Source: F23-D06 sp947167635 (GTDB lineage Bacteria > Bacteroidota > Bacteroidia > Bacteroidales > WCHB1-69). Taken from it: DNA of 64,000 nucleotides. The translations under genes were made by a program, and so were the position numbers. Location of the stretch: the NCBI GenBank assembly GCA_947167635.1, contig CAMVIT010000002.1, positions 1 to 64,000 on the forward strand, in the 5' to 3' direction. Under the pieces are notes generated by a model. The model was not told where the DNA came from. It saw nothing but the letters and a program-made list of their open reading frames with translations, and ran no database searches. Positions 33,731-42,066 of this stretch are shown in pieces; position 1 is the stretch's first letter; each line of letters opens with the position of its first letter.

Positions 33731-33800
33731 TTCCGCCACACGGTGGCTTTCTGCCGTGGCCGGAAACTATAGGGCGTGTGGCGGAATGGTGCGGCAGAAA
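33731..33800. repeat. Two interleaved inverted repeats in a convergent intergenic region
   Basis: Arms A (33731-33742) and A' (33775-33786) are perfect 12-bp complements; arms B (33748-33756) and B' (33792-33800) are perfect 9-bp complements. The order A-B-A'-B' allows a pseudoknot or two mutually exclusive hairpins. The element lies just after the stop of the acyl-ligase fusion and could end transcription, though no T-run follows. No coding potential is seen. Confidence 0.7.
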
Positions 33801-33854
33801 TGCAGACCTACGGCCTGTACTACATACGCCATGCCATCGCCATCCACCTCAACA

Positions 33855-33883
33855 GATCACTCTTCACTGATCACTGCTCACTG
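33855..33883. repeat. Short degenerate repeat at the 3' end of cutC
   Basis: Plus-strand words gatcact and tcactg recur in a 29-bp stretch directly after the cutC stop codon. On the cutC strand it reads as cagtgagcagtgatcagtga-like sequence. It resembles the G/A-rich string after the gene ending at 7840. Confidence 0.6.
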
Positions 33884-33885
33884 GC

Positions 33886-34560
33886 TTATAGGGCGTTGTC
33901 AATCAGTTGTCTGACCTTAGTCCCATCGGTCTCGTTGTAGCCGCCCGGCATGGCGTGCTTGCAAGAACCGTGCACCTCTTTTACGCCGGTTGTGTCAATG
34001 AGCGACCGCACGTTGTCGGGTGTGACGCCGCCACCGGCCAGGATGGTGATGCGACTGCCTGCGCGTTCCACAATCTGCCGCAGGTTCCCGGCACCTTCCT
34101 CCACGGTGGGCATGCATCCGGAGGTGAGGATGCGAGCACACCCGCAACTGATGACTTGTTCCAAGGAGTGCTGCCAGTCGGGACAACGGTCGAAGGCCCG
34201 GTGGAAGGTAACGGGCAGGGGAGCGGCAAGTTCCACGAACCGACGGGTCAGCGCGGTGTCGATGTTGCCCTCCTGTGTGAGAAAGCCCACCACGATGCCG
34301 GCAACGCCCAATTGCTTGCAGATGCGCACATCTTCCGCCATGGTCTCTATCTCCATGTCATTATAGCAAAAATCGCCGGAACGGGGGCGGATCAGGACGA
34401 AGACATCGAGCTTGAGATTCTCCACGCAGTGCCGGATGGCGGCATACGAGGGGGTGGTCCCTCCGTTTTCCAGGTCTTGGCACAGCTCGATACGCGTGGC
34501 ACCGGCCGCCTTGGCGTTGGCGGCCGACTGGATGGAGTTGCAGCAGATTTCTATATTCAT
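33886..34560 (-). CDS. cutC: CutC family protein
   Basis: TIM-barrel protein (224 aa) of the CutC family, linked to copper homeostasis by genetics but without a proven activity. Family blocks are all present: NIEICCNSIQSAANAKAAGATRIELC, LIRPRSGDFCYND, GVVGFLT-like GIVVGFLTQEG, VTFHRAFDRC, RILTSGCMPTVEEG and ILAGGGVTPDNV. I start at 34560 (MNIEICCN) because the family begins there; an ATG at 34584 lies inside the upstream gene. It is 10 nt downstream of the rlmI-like gene. Confidence 0.92.
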   Translation of the reverse strand: MNIEICCNSIQSAANAKAAGATRIELCQDLENGGTTPSYAAIRHCVENLKLDVFVLIRPRSGDFCYNDMEIETMAEDVRICKQLGVAGIVVGFLTQEGNIDTALTRRFVELAAPLPVTFHRAFDRCPDWQHSLEQVISCGCARILTSGCMPTVEEGAGNLRQIVERAGSRITILAGGGVTPDNVRSLIDTTGVKEVHGSCKHAMPGGYNETDGTKVRQLIDNAL

Positions 34561-34570
34561 GTTGGCAGAA

Positions 34571-35752
34571 TTATTGCACGGCAAGAAGAAGCCCCTTGAG
34601 ATACTCGCCTTCAGGATGATAGATGCTTACGGGATGGTCAAGGGCATGTTGCATCTGGTGAATCACACGCACGTTTTTATGCTCCATGGCGGCGGCGGAG
34701 AAGGCAATGGTCCGGAAATCATCCATGCTGATGGCTTGGGAACAGGAAAAAGTGAAGAGCAGTCCGCCTGGCTTGAGCTTGTCCATGGCCTTGCGGTTGA
34801 TGTTGCGATACCCCTTGATGCCCTGCTCCTTGACACGATGGTGCTTGGCGAAGGCGGGCGGATCGAGGACAATGAGGTCGTACTGCCGGGATGGGGTCTC
34901 CTCCAAAAATTGGAACACATCGGCGCAATGTGCCGCGTGACGGGCTTGGGCCTCGTTGCCGAGGAGCTTGATGTTGCTTTCTGTCAGTTCAATGGCCTTT
35001 CGGGAAATGTCCACGGAATCCACATGGGTGGCACCTCCGCGCAGAGCGTATGTGGAAAAGCCGCCGGAATAGCAAAACATGTTGAGCACACGGCGGTTTT
35101 TTGACAAGGTGCCTACCATGGCACGGTTGTCGCGTTGGTCCAGAAAGAAGCCTGTCTTTTGCCCGCCTGGAATGTCAATGTGGAACGTGATGCCGTTCTC
35201 CCGGGCCGTGACGGCTCCCAAGTCCCCGTAAAGCAATTCGTCTTGCGGCTCAAAGTCCACCATGTCGTTGAGCGTGAGTCCGCTTTTGTTGTATATGGAG
35301 CGAAGGTCCGGAATCAATTCGCACAGAATCTTTACAAAGATGTCCTTGAGCAAATACATGCCGTAGGAGTGGAACTGCATGACGGCGTTGTGATCGTAGA
35401 TGTCGATGATGAGGCCGGGCAGACCATCGCCTTCTCCGTTCACCAAACGATACATGGTGGTGGCGGGATTGTCGGTCAGTCCAATGGATTGTCGGAAGTG
35501 TATCGCATTTGCGATCTTTTCTTTCCAGAAGTTGTAATCAGGTTCAACAGGCTCAAAGGAGAAGACACGGACGGCGATGGAGCTGTCGTTGAAGTGCCCC
35601 AAGGCAAGGAATGCCCCCGAATGGTCGCACACTTCCACGATGTCGCCGTCTTCAATGCCTTTGTCCACCTTCGACAAGGCGCCGGAGAACACCCACGGGT
35701 GAAATCGCAGCAACGATTTTTCTTTTCCTTTGTGCAGTATTATTTTTTTCAT
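34571..35752 (-). CDS. rlmI: PUA-domain rRNA (cytosine-C5) methyltransferase, RlmI family
   Basis: SAM-dependent methyltransferase (393 aa) related to RlmI, which methylates cytosine-1962 of 23S rRNA. The N-terminal PUA domain has KSLLRFHPWVFSGAL and VEVCDHSGAFLALGHFND. The central region has GLPGLIIDIYD and GGQKTGFFLDQRDNR, a clear family signature. The Rossmann domain has LNMFCYSGGFSTYALRGGA and DLIVLDPPAFAKH, with FSCSQAI near the end carrying the catalytic Cys. The start at 35752 (MKKIILHKG) is typical of the family; an upstream ATG adds three residues. Confidence 0.92.
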   Translation of the reverse strand: MKKIILHKGKEKSLLRFHPWVFSGALSKVDKGIEDGDIVEVCDHSGAFLALGHFNDSSIAVRVFSFEPVEPDYNFWKEKIANAIHFRQSIGLTDNPATTMYRLVNGEGDGLPGLIIDIYDHNAVMQFHSYGMYLLKDIFVKILCELIPDLRSIYNKSGLTLNDMVDFEPQDELLYGDLGAVTARENGITFHIDIPGGQKTGFFLDQRDNRAMVGTLSKNRRVLNMFCYSGGFSTYALRGGATHVDSVDISRKAIELTESNIKLLGNEAQARHAAHCADVFQFLEETPSRQYDLIVLDPPAFAKHHRVKEQGIKGYRNINRKAMDKLKPGGLLFTFSCSQAISMDDFRTIAFSAAAMEHKNVRVIHQMQHALDHPVSIYHPEGEYLKGLLLAVQ

Positions 35753-35788
35753 TGTATGCAAACTGTGACGTGTAATCCTGAAGTTCCA

Positions 35789-36997
35789 TTAGAATAGCGG
35801 CAGCCCGAGGATCGTGGCGAATATGGAGCCTAAATAGGTGCCGATGGCATACCCCACCAATCCGATGGCGATACCGCTGATGAGCACCTTGCGGTTTCCG
35901 ATGGCTTCCACCACGGGTGGCACGAATGGCGGTGAGCAGAGCAAACTGATGTGCCCCACTGTGAAGAGGTCGCCGCTCACCTTTGATGCCCGGCAGAAAA
36001 GCAAGTGCAACACAATGGAGGTGACCATGACGAACAAAATGTACCACATGATTGTCAAGGAGGAACTGTCGATCTTCGTCACATCGAACTTGGAGGCCAC
36101 CACGACACTGAAAACCAAGATGAAAAACATGCCTAACTCGAAAGTCTTGGGCAATTCCCTGATTTTCTTGCTGAAAGAGGCGATGATGGCCAGTGTGGTG
36201 ATGGTTAAGATGACAATCAGTTCGTTGATCTTGTGGACAATAAGCAGGGAAAGGCCGACACCAATGCCAAGCATGAGTATGGAGAGCAACAGTCCGAGCA
36301 TCATTTTCCCGAAGGTCTTGGACTGGAGCATGCCGTGGTAGTTTTCAAATGTGCTTTCGGAGATATGTTCTGAGTTGACATCCTCTTCAATCGAAGTCTC
36401 GTCCTTGAATGGTAAGAATTTGCGGAAAACCTTGTAGCCGCCAGCGAGGATGAAGATGATGAAGGGAAGGGTGACAATCTCCTCGAAGGCCAAGGTTATG
36501 CTGATGGTGTTGGGGTCGGCGTGGACCATCTCGCCCAAGGCTGCAAAGTTGAGCGTGCCGCCTGTGTAGATGCCCGTCATCATGACAGCCACCTTCTTGA
36601 ACTCATCGGCAGAGCCGAAATCATGGTTGCGGAAGATGAAATAGCCGGCCACCAGGGCGACAGTTACCGAAAGAACGCCGCCTACCAATACGGCCAGCGT
36701 CTTGGGCAGCGACTTTGTCCACAGCTTGAAATCGGAATTGAAAAGCATCAACGGAATGGCCAACGGCACGCAGACGCTCATCAGGTTGCTTTGTATGGAG
36801 GAGAATGTCGTGAAACTCTCCGTCCCTTCCGCAGGAAAGAAATTGAAAGCCGTGTTCAGCAATGCAATGATGATGCCTACAGCGTAGGCCAAAATGACGG
36901 TGCCCACTTTCTGGGCCCATTTATAGCGATTGAACAAGAGGATGATCAGGATGGGGAATATGAAATACCCCGCAAGCATTAAGTAAGAACAAATCAT
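35789..36997 (-). CDS. DUF819 family integral membrane protein
   Basis: A 402-residue protein with about ten to eleven membrane helices and the DUF819 pattern: YAVGIIIALL near the N-terminus, MTGIYTGGTLNFAALGEMV in the middle and LLCSPPFVPPVVEAIGNRK near the C-terminus. Its two halves have similar helix layout, like transporters of the CPA/BASS fold, but no substrate is known. A TATATTTG promoter at 37020-37027 just upstream shows that the correct start is the ATG at 36997 and not the ATG at 37165 of the longer frame. Confidence 0.87.
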   Translation of the reverse strand: MICSYLMLAGYFIFPILIILLFNRYKWAQKVGTVILAYAVGIIIALLNTAFNFFPAEGTESFTTFSSIQSNLMSVCVPLAIPLMLFNSDFKLWTKSLPKTLAVLVGGVLSVTVALVAGYFIFRNHDFGSADEFKKVAVMMTGIYTGGTLNFAALGEMVHADPNTISITLAFEEIVTLPFIIFILAGGYKVFRKFLPFKDETSIEEDVNSEHISESTFENYHGMLQSKTFGKMMLGLLLSILMLGIGVGLSLLIVHKINELIVILTITTLAIIASFSKKIRELPKTFELGMFFILVFSVVVASKFDVTKIDSSSLTIMWYILFVMVTSIVLHLLFCRASKVSGDLFTVGHISLLCSPPFVPPVVEAIGNRKVLISGIAIGLVGYAIGTYLGSIFATILGLPLF

Positions 36998-37019
36998 GGG
37001 CGTGTGTTTTATGACGGTG

Positions 37020-37027
37020 CAAATATA
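37020..37027 (-). promoter_or_regulatory. Putative -7 element (TATATTTG) of the DUF819 gene
   Basis: Minus-strand TAnnTTTG match 22 nt upstream of the DUF819 start codon. It lies inside the longer open frame and so decides the start. Confidence 0.55.
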
Positions 37028-37154
37028 CAATTTTTTGAAAGTGGTTTTATGCGTTTTTTTTCCAGACATGGAATGACGATGCCACCAATCTTCTTTCCAT
37101 TTGTCTTTTTTGTCGAGATTGTTATCACAAGGGGTTTTATTGAAATTAAAATTG

Positions 37155-37162
37155 TACCTTTG
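37155..37162 (+). promoter_or_regulatory. Putative -7 element (TACCTTTG) of the carboxyltransferase-like gene
   Basis: TAnnTTTG match about 60 nt upstream of the ATG at 37223. Confidence 0.5.
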
Positions 37163-37222
37163 CACGCTCGTGAAAATGCGGGTAGATTATAATGTAAGTA
37201 TCTGATTAATAATAGTAAAACT

Positions 37223-39007
37223 ATGAAAAAAAAGATAAGATTCTGTCTGGTGTATCGTGATATGTGGCAATCGTCGGGCAAGTACCAGCCTCGTGTCGAT
37301 CAATTGAAGGAGATTGCCCCGGTAATTGTGAAGATGGGCTGCTTCGCCCGCGTGGAAACCAATGGCGGCGCTTTTGAGCAGGTGAACCTGCTCTATGGCG
37401 AGAATCCCAACACGGCAGTGCGCGAGTGGACGAAACCTCTGCGCGAGGCTCATATCCAGACCCAGATGCTGGAACGCGGCCTCAACGGGCTTCGGATGTA
37501 CCCCGTGCCCGCCGACGTGCGCCGGCTGATGTTCAAGGTCAAGAAGGCGCAGGGCGTGGATGTCGTGCGTTCCTTCTGCGGTCTCAATGATTACCGCAAC
37601 TTGGAGCTTTCCATCAAATATGCCAACGAGTTCGGCCTGATCCCGCAGGCGGCCCTGAGCATCACATATTCCCCCGTGCATACGGTGGAACACTATATGG
37701 AAATTGTGGACAAATATGTGGAATATGGGGCCAAGGAGATCGGCCTTAAGGATATGGCCGGCATCGGACGTCCAAGGATGCTGGGAGAGCTTACCCGCCG
37801 CATCAAGGAGAAATATCCCCAGATATTTGTCCAATACCATGGCCACACCGGTCCAGGCCTCTCAATGGCCTCCGTGCTGGAGGTTTGCAAGAACGGCGCC
37901 GACATCATCGATGTGGCGATGGAACCCCTCTCATGGGGTATGGTGCATCCTGATGTGATCTCCGTGCAGGCTATGCTGCGCGACGCCGGCTTCGATGTGC
38001 CCGACATCAACATGAACGCTTATATGGAGGCTCGCTCCCTGACGCAGAAGTTCATTGACGACTTCCTCGGCTATTTCATTGAACCCAAGAACAAGATTTG
38101 TACTTCCTTGTTGCTCGGCTGCGGCCTGCCCGGCGGTATGATGGGCTCTATGATGGCTGACCTGAAGGGACTGAAAGACGCCATCAACCTCTCACTCCGC
38201 AATGCCGGAAAGAAAGAACTCACCGAAGACGAGCTTTTGGTCAAATTGTTCGACGAGGTGCAGTATGTGTGGCCGCGCGTCGGCACCCCCGGCTTGGTGA
38301 CACCCTTCAGCCAATATGTGAAAAACATTGCCTTGATGAACATCCTCGCTGAGGCCCAGGGCAAACCACGCTACTCCAATATGGACAAGAACATGTGGGA
38401 TATGATCCTCGGTCGCTGCGGCCGCCTGCCCGGCGAACTCGCTCCTGAAATCGTGGAGCTTGCCAAGTCCAAGGGCTACGAGTTCTTCACCGGCGTGCCC
38501 CAGGACAACTATCCCGACGAGCTGCCCAAGTACCGCGAAATGATGAAAGAGCGTGGTTGGGATTGCGGGAAGGATGACGAGGAACTCTTTGAGCTGGCCA
38601 TGCACGAACGTCAGTATATTGATTACAAAGAGGGTAGGGCGAAGAAGAATTTCATCGAGGCGCTTGCCAAGGCTAAGCTTAAAGTCGAGGACAAGGGCGG
38701 CAGCGAGAAAAAACTGCCCGAGGAAATCAAGAAGACGGCCATCGACCGCGTGCTTGCCACGGAACCGAAAGCAAAAATGATCGTGGCTCCAGTGTCCGGA
38801 CAGGTGATATGGGAACTCTCCGTGGATGAGAAATCAATGGCAAAGCCCATCGGCACCTCCTTGAAGGAAGGTGATATTGTATGCTTCATCGCCGCCTACT
38901 ACGGCCAGGAAGAAGTCCGCTCTTTGTTCAACGGCAAACTTATCGAGATCATTGCGCAGCAGGGCGACAAGGTCAAAAAAGGCGATGTGATTGCGTTTGT
39001 CTTATAG
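37223..39007 (+). CDS. Oxaloacetate decarboxylase alpha/pyruvate carboxylase B-like protein lacking the biotin-acceptor Lys
   Basis: A 594-residue protein with the layout of the carboxyltransferase subunit of oxaloacetate decarboxylase/pyruvate carboxylase. The TIM barrel has VYRDMWQSSGKYQPR (family RDxxQS), EIGLKDMAGIGRP with the metal-binding Lys-Asp and QYHGHTGPG. The PYC/OADA helical domain follows with KICTSLLLGCGLPGGMMGSM and GVPQDNYPDELPKYREMM. The C-terminal 80 residues have the biotinyl-domain fold (EGDIVCF, GDKVKKGDVIAFV), but the usual E-A-M-K-M is replaced by AAYYGQEE, so the biotinylated Lys is missing. It may decarboxylate without its own biotin or serve in a complex. No beta/gamma subunits are adjacent. 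Confidence 0.82.
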   Translation: MKKKIRFCLVYRDMWQSSGKYQPRVDQLKEIAPVIVKMGCFARVETNGGAFEQVNLLYGENPNTAVREWTKPLREAHIQTQMLERGLNGLRMYPVPADVRRLMFKVKKAQGVDVVRSFCGLNDYRNLELSIKYANEFGLIPQAALSITYSPVHTVEHYMEIVDKYVEYGAKEIGLKDMAGIGRPRMLGELTRRIKEKYPQIFVQYHGHTGPGLSMASVLEVCKNGADIIDVAMEPLSWGMVHPDVISVQAMLRDAGFDVPDINMNAYMEARSLTQKFIDDFLGYFIEPKNKICTSLLLGCGLPGGMMGSMMADLKGLKDAINLSLRNAGKKELTEDELLVKLFDEVQYVWPRVGTPGLVTPFSQYVKNIALMNILAEAQGKPRYSNMDKNMWDMILGRCGRLPGELAPEIVELAKSKGYEFFTGVPQDNYPDELPKYREMMKERGWDCGKDDEELFELAMHERQYIDYKEGRAKKNFIEALAKAKLKVEDKGGSEKKLPEEIKKTAIDRVLATEPKAKMIVAPVSGQVIWELSVDEKSMAKPIGTSLKEGDIVCFIAAYYGQEEVRSLFNGKLIEIIAQQGDKVKKGDVIAFVL

Positions 39008-39029
39008 GCATAATGCTCTCGGTAGAGAT

Positions 39030-39932
39030 ATGAGGCGTGTTTTTTTCCCCTTGCAAGACAAGAGTCTCTTTGTCCAACTCCTGTTTCTGATCATTTTCGT
39101 GTTCTTTGGAATGATCGTATTCAGTGTGCTGGGGCAGGGGGTTGCTTATCTGGTTTATCATACGTTGGATTACAACGCGGCAAGCAGTCCTGCCGGATTT
39201 CTTCGTATCACGCAGACACTCGGTTCTTTGGGTGGATTCATGGTTCCTGCACTGCTGTTTTCCTGTTTTCAAGATGGGAAACGGCTTGATTTTTTGTCTG
39301 CCAACAAAAGTCCCAACTATGTTCTGGCAAACACGGTACTGGTGATGTCCATCGTGATATTACCTGTGGTGGCGTTGTTGGAACAATGGAACATGGCCAT
39401 ACATTTGCCGGATTGGTTGTCGGGACTGGAGCAATGGATGAAACAGATGGAGGAGTCGGCAGACAGCATCTCCGAGATTTTGTTCGGGGATTTGACATAC
39501 GGCACACTTTGTGTTAATATATTAGTCATGGCTGCCCTGCCTGCCATTTGCGAGGAATTCCTCTTCCGGGGTGCGCTTCAGAATCTTTTGGAAAAGAAGA
39601 GCGGCAGTCCCCATTTGTCCATTTGGATTACGGCCATCGTGTTTAGTGTCATACATTTGCAGTTCTACGGTTTTATACCACGCCTCCTGCTCGGTGCCTA
39701 TTTGGGGTATCTTTTGTATTGGAGCCGATCATTGTGGCTGCCGGTTTTGGCACATTTCCTGCACAATGCACTGTCGATTCTTGTGTCGTTCACGTTTTTG
39801 CGGCGTGGGGTTGACTTGGACGAAATGAAATTCACCGACATTCACGGTGCAAACACGTTGGTCTTGTCGTGTGCCGTGGTGCTGGCAATGGGCCTCGCTT
39901 TTATGTGGCGTACACAGAAAGAGCTGAAGTGA
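39030..39932 (+). CDS. CPBP family intramembrane glutamic endopeptidase
   Basis: A membrane protein of 300 aa with about eight helices and the three CPBP (Abi/Rce1-like) motifs: CEEFLFRGALQNLLE (EExxxR), VFSVIHLQFYGFIPR (catalytic-site His) and LAHFLHN near residue 245. Related enzymes cleave prenylated or bacteriocin-like peptides; the substrate here is unknown. The start at 39030 (MRRVFFPLQD) lies 22 nt after the upstream stop. The 3' end overlaps the convergent aminotransferase gene by 32 bp. Confidence 0.88.
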   Translation: MRRVFFPLQDKSLFVQLLFLIIFVFFGMIVFSVLGQGVAYLVYHTLDYNAASSPAGFLRITQTLGSLGGFMVPALLFSCFQDGKRLDFLSANKSPNYVLANTVLVMSIVILPVVALLEQWNMAIHLPDWLSGLEQWMKQMEESADSISEILFGDLTYGTLCVNILVMAALPAICEEFLFRGALQNLLEKKSGSPHLSIWITAIVFSVIHLQFYGFIPRLLLGAYLGYLLYWSRSLWLPVLAHFLHNALSILVSFTFLRRGVDLDEMKFTDIHGANTLVLSCAVVLAMGLAFMWRTQKELK

Positions 39933-41079
39933 TACGGTCAAGAGCCTCTTTGACGATGGATTTGGGCGTTCCGATATTCATCCGCATAAAGCCCTCACCA
40001 TCGGGTCCGTAGTCAAGACCGCTGTTGAGTCCGACTTTGGCGTCATATAGCATTTTGTCCACCAATTCCTTATGGGAGAGCCCCAACGCGCGGAAATCCA
40101 TCCAGATGAGGAAGGAGGCTTCCGGACGCATCATCGTTACTTTCGGGAGATGTTTTTGGAGATATTGTTCCGTGAAATCAATGTTTGCTTGCAGATAGTC
40201 CAACAGTTGCAGCCGCCACTCCTCGCCGTGACGGAAGGCTGCCTCGGCGGCGGTGTATGCGAAGATGTTGCCCAAGGAGAGTTCGTTGGCGTCCAGGAAG
40301 CCGAAGAACTGTTTCTTGATCTCCGGGTCGGGAACGTAACCTACAGAGGAGGCTAACCCTGCCATGTTGAAGGTTTTGCTCGGGGCAATGAAGGTGATGG
40401 AGTTGTGGAATGCCTCGTCACTGACTGTGGAGAACGAGGTGTGCCGGCGAGGCGCGAAGGTCATGTCGGCATGGATCTCGTCAGCGATGACCAAGACGTG
40501 CTGGCGGTGGCAGATTTCGGCGAAACGGCGCAGCTCTTCCGGAGACCAGACCCTGCCTCCGGGATTGTGCGGGTTGGCGAGGATGAACACCTTGCACCCC
40601 TTCGCTTTCTCCTCAAAGTCCTCGAAGTCAACGGTGAACCGGCCGTCCACAATGTGCAGCGGGCTGCTTGCAAAAACGCGACCGCTGCGGTGGGGCACGT
40701 TGAGGAACGGGGGATAGACCGGCGTGGTGACCAGCACCTTGTCGCCGGGCTGGGTGAAGGCCTGCAGCACGAAGGCGATGCCCTGCACGATGCCGGGGAT
40801 GAAGTGGAGGTTTTTCCATTGCGTGGTGATGCCGTAATGCGTTTGCAGCCAGTTGATGACGGCGCAGACGTAGGTGTCGGAGGAGAAAGTGTAGCCCAAC
40901 ACCTCGTGCTCGCAGCGTTTCCGGATGGCATCGAGGATGAAGTCGGGTGTCTTGAAGTCCATATCGGCCACCCACATCGGCAGGAGGTCGTCGGTGCCGA
41001 AAAACTGCTTGAGCATATCGTGCTTCACACAGTGGGTGCCGCGACGGGGAACGATTTCGTCAAAATTATACACAGACAT
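39901..41079 (-). CDS. MalY/PatB-type PLP-dependent aminotransferase (C-S lyase)
   Basis: A 392-residue fold-type I PLP enzyme like MalY/PatB, which split cystathionine or cysteine conjugates. Landmarks: LPMWVADMDFKTPDFILDAI at the N-terminus, YTFSSDTYVCAVINWLQTHYG, ILANPHNPGGRVWS, VIADEIHADMTF, and the PLP-binding Lys in APSKTFNMAGL. The start at 41079 (MSVYNFDEIVPRRGTHCVK) is fixed by family match and by a TATTTTTG promoter at 41109-41116. The frame stays open for another 419 codons upstream only because it runs antisense to ddh. Confidence 0.93.
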   Translation of the reverse strand: MSVYNFDEIVPRRGTHCVKHDMLKQFFGTDDLLPMWVADMDFKTPDFILDAIRKRCEHEVLGYTFSSDTYVCAVINWLQTHYGITTQWKNLHFIPGIVQGIAFVLQAFTQPGDKVLVTTPVYPPFLNVPHRSGRVFASSPLHIVDGRFTVDFEDFEEKAKGCKVFILANPHNPGGRVWSPEELRRFAEICHRQHVLVIADEIHADMTFAPRRHTSFSTVSDEAFHNSITFIAPSKTFNMAGLASSVGYVPDPEIKKQFFGFLDANELSLGNIFAYTAAEAAFRHGEEWRLQLLDYLQANIDFTEQYLQKHLPKVTMMRPEASFLIWMDFRALGLSHKELVDKMLYDAKVGLNSGLDYGPDGEGFMRMNIGTPKSIVKEALDRITSALSVYAT

Positions 41080-41108
41080 AGTTTTCAGTATATTATCGTA
41101 ATAATGTG

Positions 41109-41116
41109 CAAAAATA
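41109..41116 (-). promoter_or_regulatory. Putative -7 element (TATTTTTG) of the MalY/PatB gene
   Basis: Minus-strand TAnnTTTG match 29 nt upstream of the ATG. It is divergent from the ddh promoter 45 bp away. Confidence 0.55.
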
Positions 41117-41160
41117 TGAAAAAAACGGGATGTTTGTTTACCATTCAGAAAGAAAAATAG

Positions 41161-41168
41161 TATTTTTG
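41161..41168 (+). promoter_or_regulatory. Putative -7 element (TATTTTTG) of ddh
   Basis: TAnnTTTG match 22 nt upstream of the ddh ATG. Confidence 0.6.
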
Positions 41169-41190
41169 CAGTTTTTAAAAACAATAAGAT

Positions 41191-42051
41191 ATGCAGATTA
41201 AAATCGCCATCATAGGTTATGGCAACATAGGAAAGGCCGTGGAACAGGCCGTCTTGGCCGCTGACGACATGCAGTTGGCAGGCATTTACCACCACAATGA
41301 CAACTTGGATGCGCTTGACGCTGACGTGGCCGCGCTCTGTACGCCCACCCGCGAGGTGCCGGCGTTCGCGGAGAAGCTGCTTCGCCAGGGCATCTCCACC
41401 GTGGACAGCTTTGACATACATGGGCAGATCTTTGACCTGCGCAAGCGCCTCACCCCTGTCGCTAAGGAGCATCAGGCGGTCAGCGTCATCGCTGCAGGCT
41501 GGGATCCTGGCTCTGACTCGGTGGTGCGTGCCCTGTTGCTGGCTTTGGCCCCCAAGGGCATCACCTACACCAATTTCGGTCCGGGTCGCAGTATGGGCCA
41601 CACCGTAGCCGCCAAGGCCATTCCCGGCGTGAAGGACGCACTCTCGATGACCATCCCGCTTGGCACGGGCATCCATCGCCGTATGGTCTATGTGGAGCTG
41701 GAGGCAGGTGCCGACTTCGCCACGGTGGAGAAGCTGCTGCTGCAAGATGACTATTTTGCCCACGACGAGACGCATGTTATCCCCGTGCCCTCCATCGACG
41801 CGCTCAACAATGTGGCTCATGGTGTGCATTTGACACGCTCCGGGGTGAGCGGTGACACGCACAACCAGCGCTTCGAGTTCGACATGGAGATCAACAACCC
41901 CGCTCTCACGGGCCAGGTGCTCGTGTCGTGTGCTCGTGCCGCTATGCGGATGAAGGCGGAGCAGCGTTACGGTGCCTTCACGATGATTGAAATCCCGCCG
42001 ATACAACTCCTCCCCGGCGATGAGGAACAGTTGATCCGCAGCCTCGTGTGA
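41191..42051 (+). CDS. ddh: meso-Diaminopimelate D-dehydrogenase
   Basis: NADPH-dependent enzyme converting tetrahydrodipicolinate directly to meso-diaminopimelate for cell-wall and lysine synthesis. The 286-residue protein has the Rossmann motif IAIIGYGNIGKAVEQAV at the N-terminus, LCTPTREVPAFAEKLL, SVIAAGWDPGSDSVVRALL, and FGPGRSMGHTVAAKAIPGVKDA, a stretch specific to Ddh. The C-terminal VLVSCARAAMRMKAEQRYGAFT is also typical. This one-step route is common in Bacteroidales. The hypothetical gene 15 nt downstream is probably co-transcribed. Confidence 0.94.
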   Translation: MQIKIAIIGYGNIGKAVEQAVLAADDMQLAGIYHHNDNLDALDADVAALCTPTREVPAFAEKLLRQGISTVDSFDIHGQIFDLRKRLTPVAKEHQAVSVIAAGWDPGSDSVVRALLLALAPKGITYTNFGPGRSMGHTVAAKAIPGVKDALSMTIPLGTGIHRRMVYVELEAGADFATVEKLLLQDDYFAHDETHVIPVPSIDALNNVAHGVHLTRSGVSGDTHNQRFEFDMEINNPALTGQVLVSCARAAMRMKAEQRYGAFTMIEIPPIQLLPGDEEQLIRSLV

Positions 42052-42066
42052 AAATCTTTTTACAAT

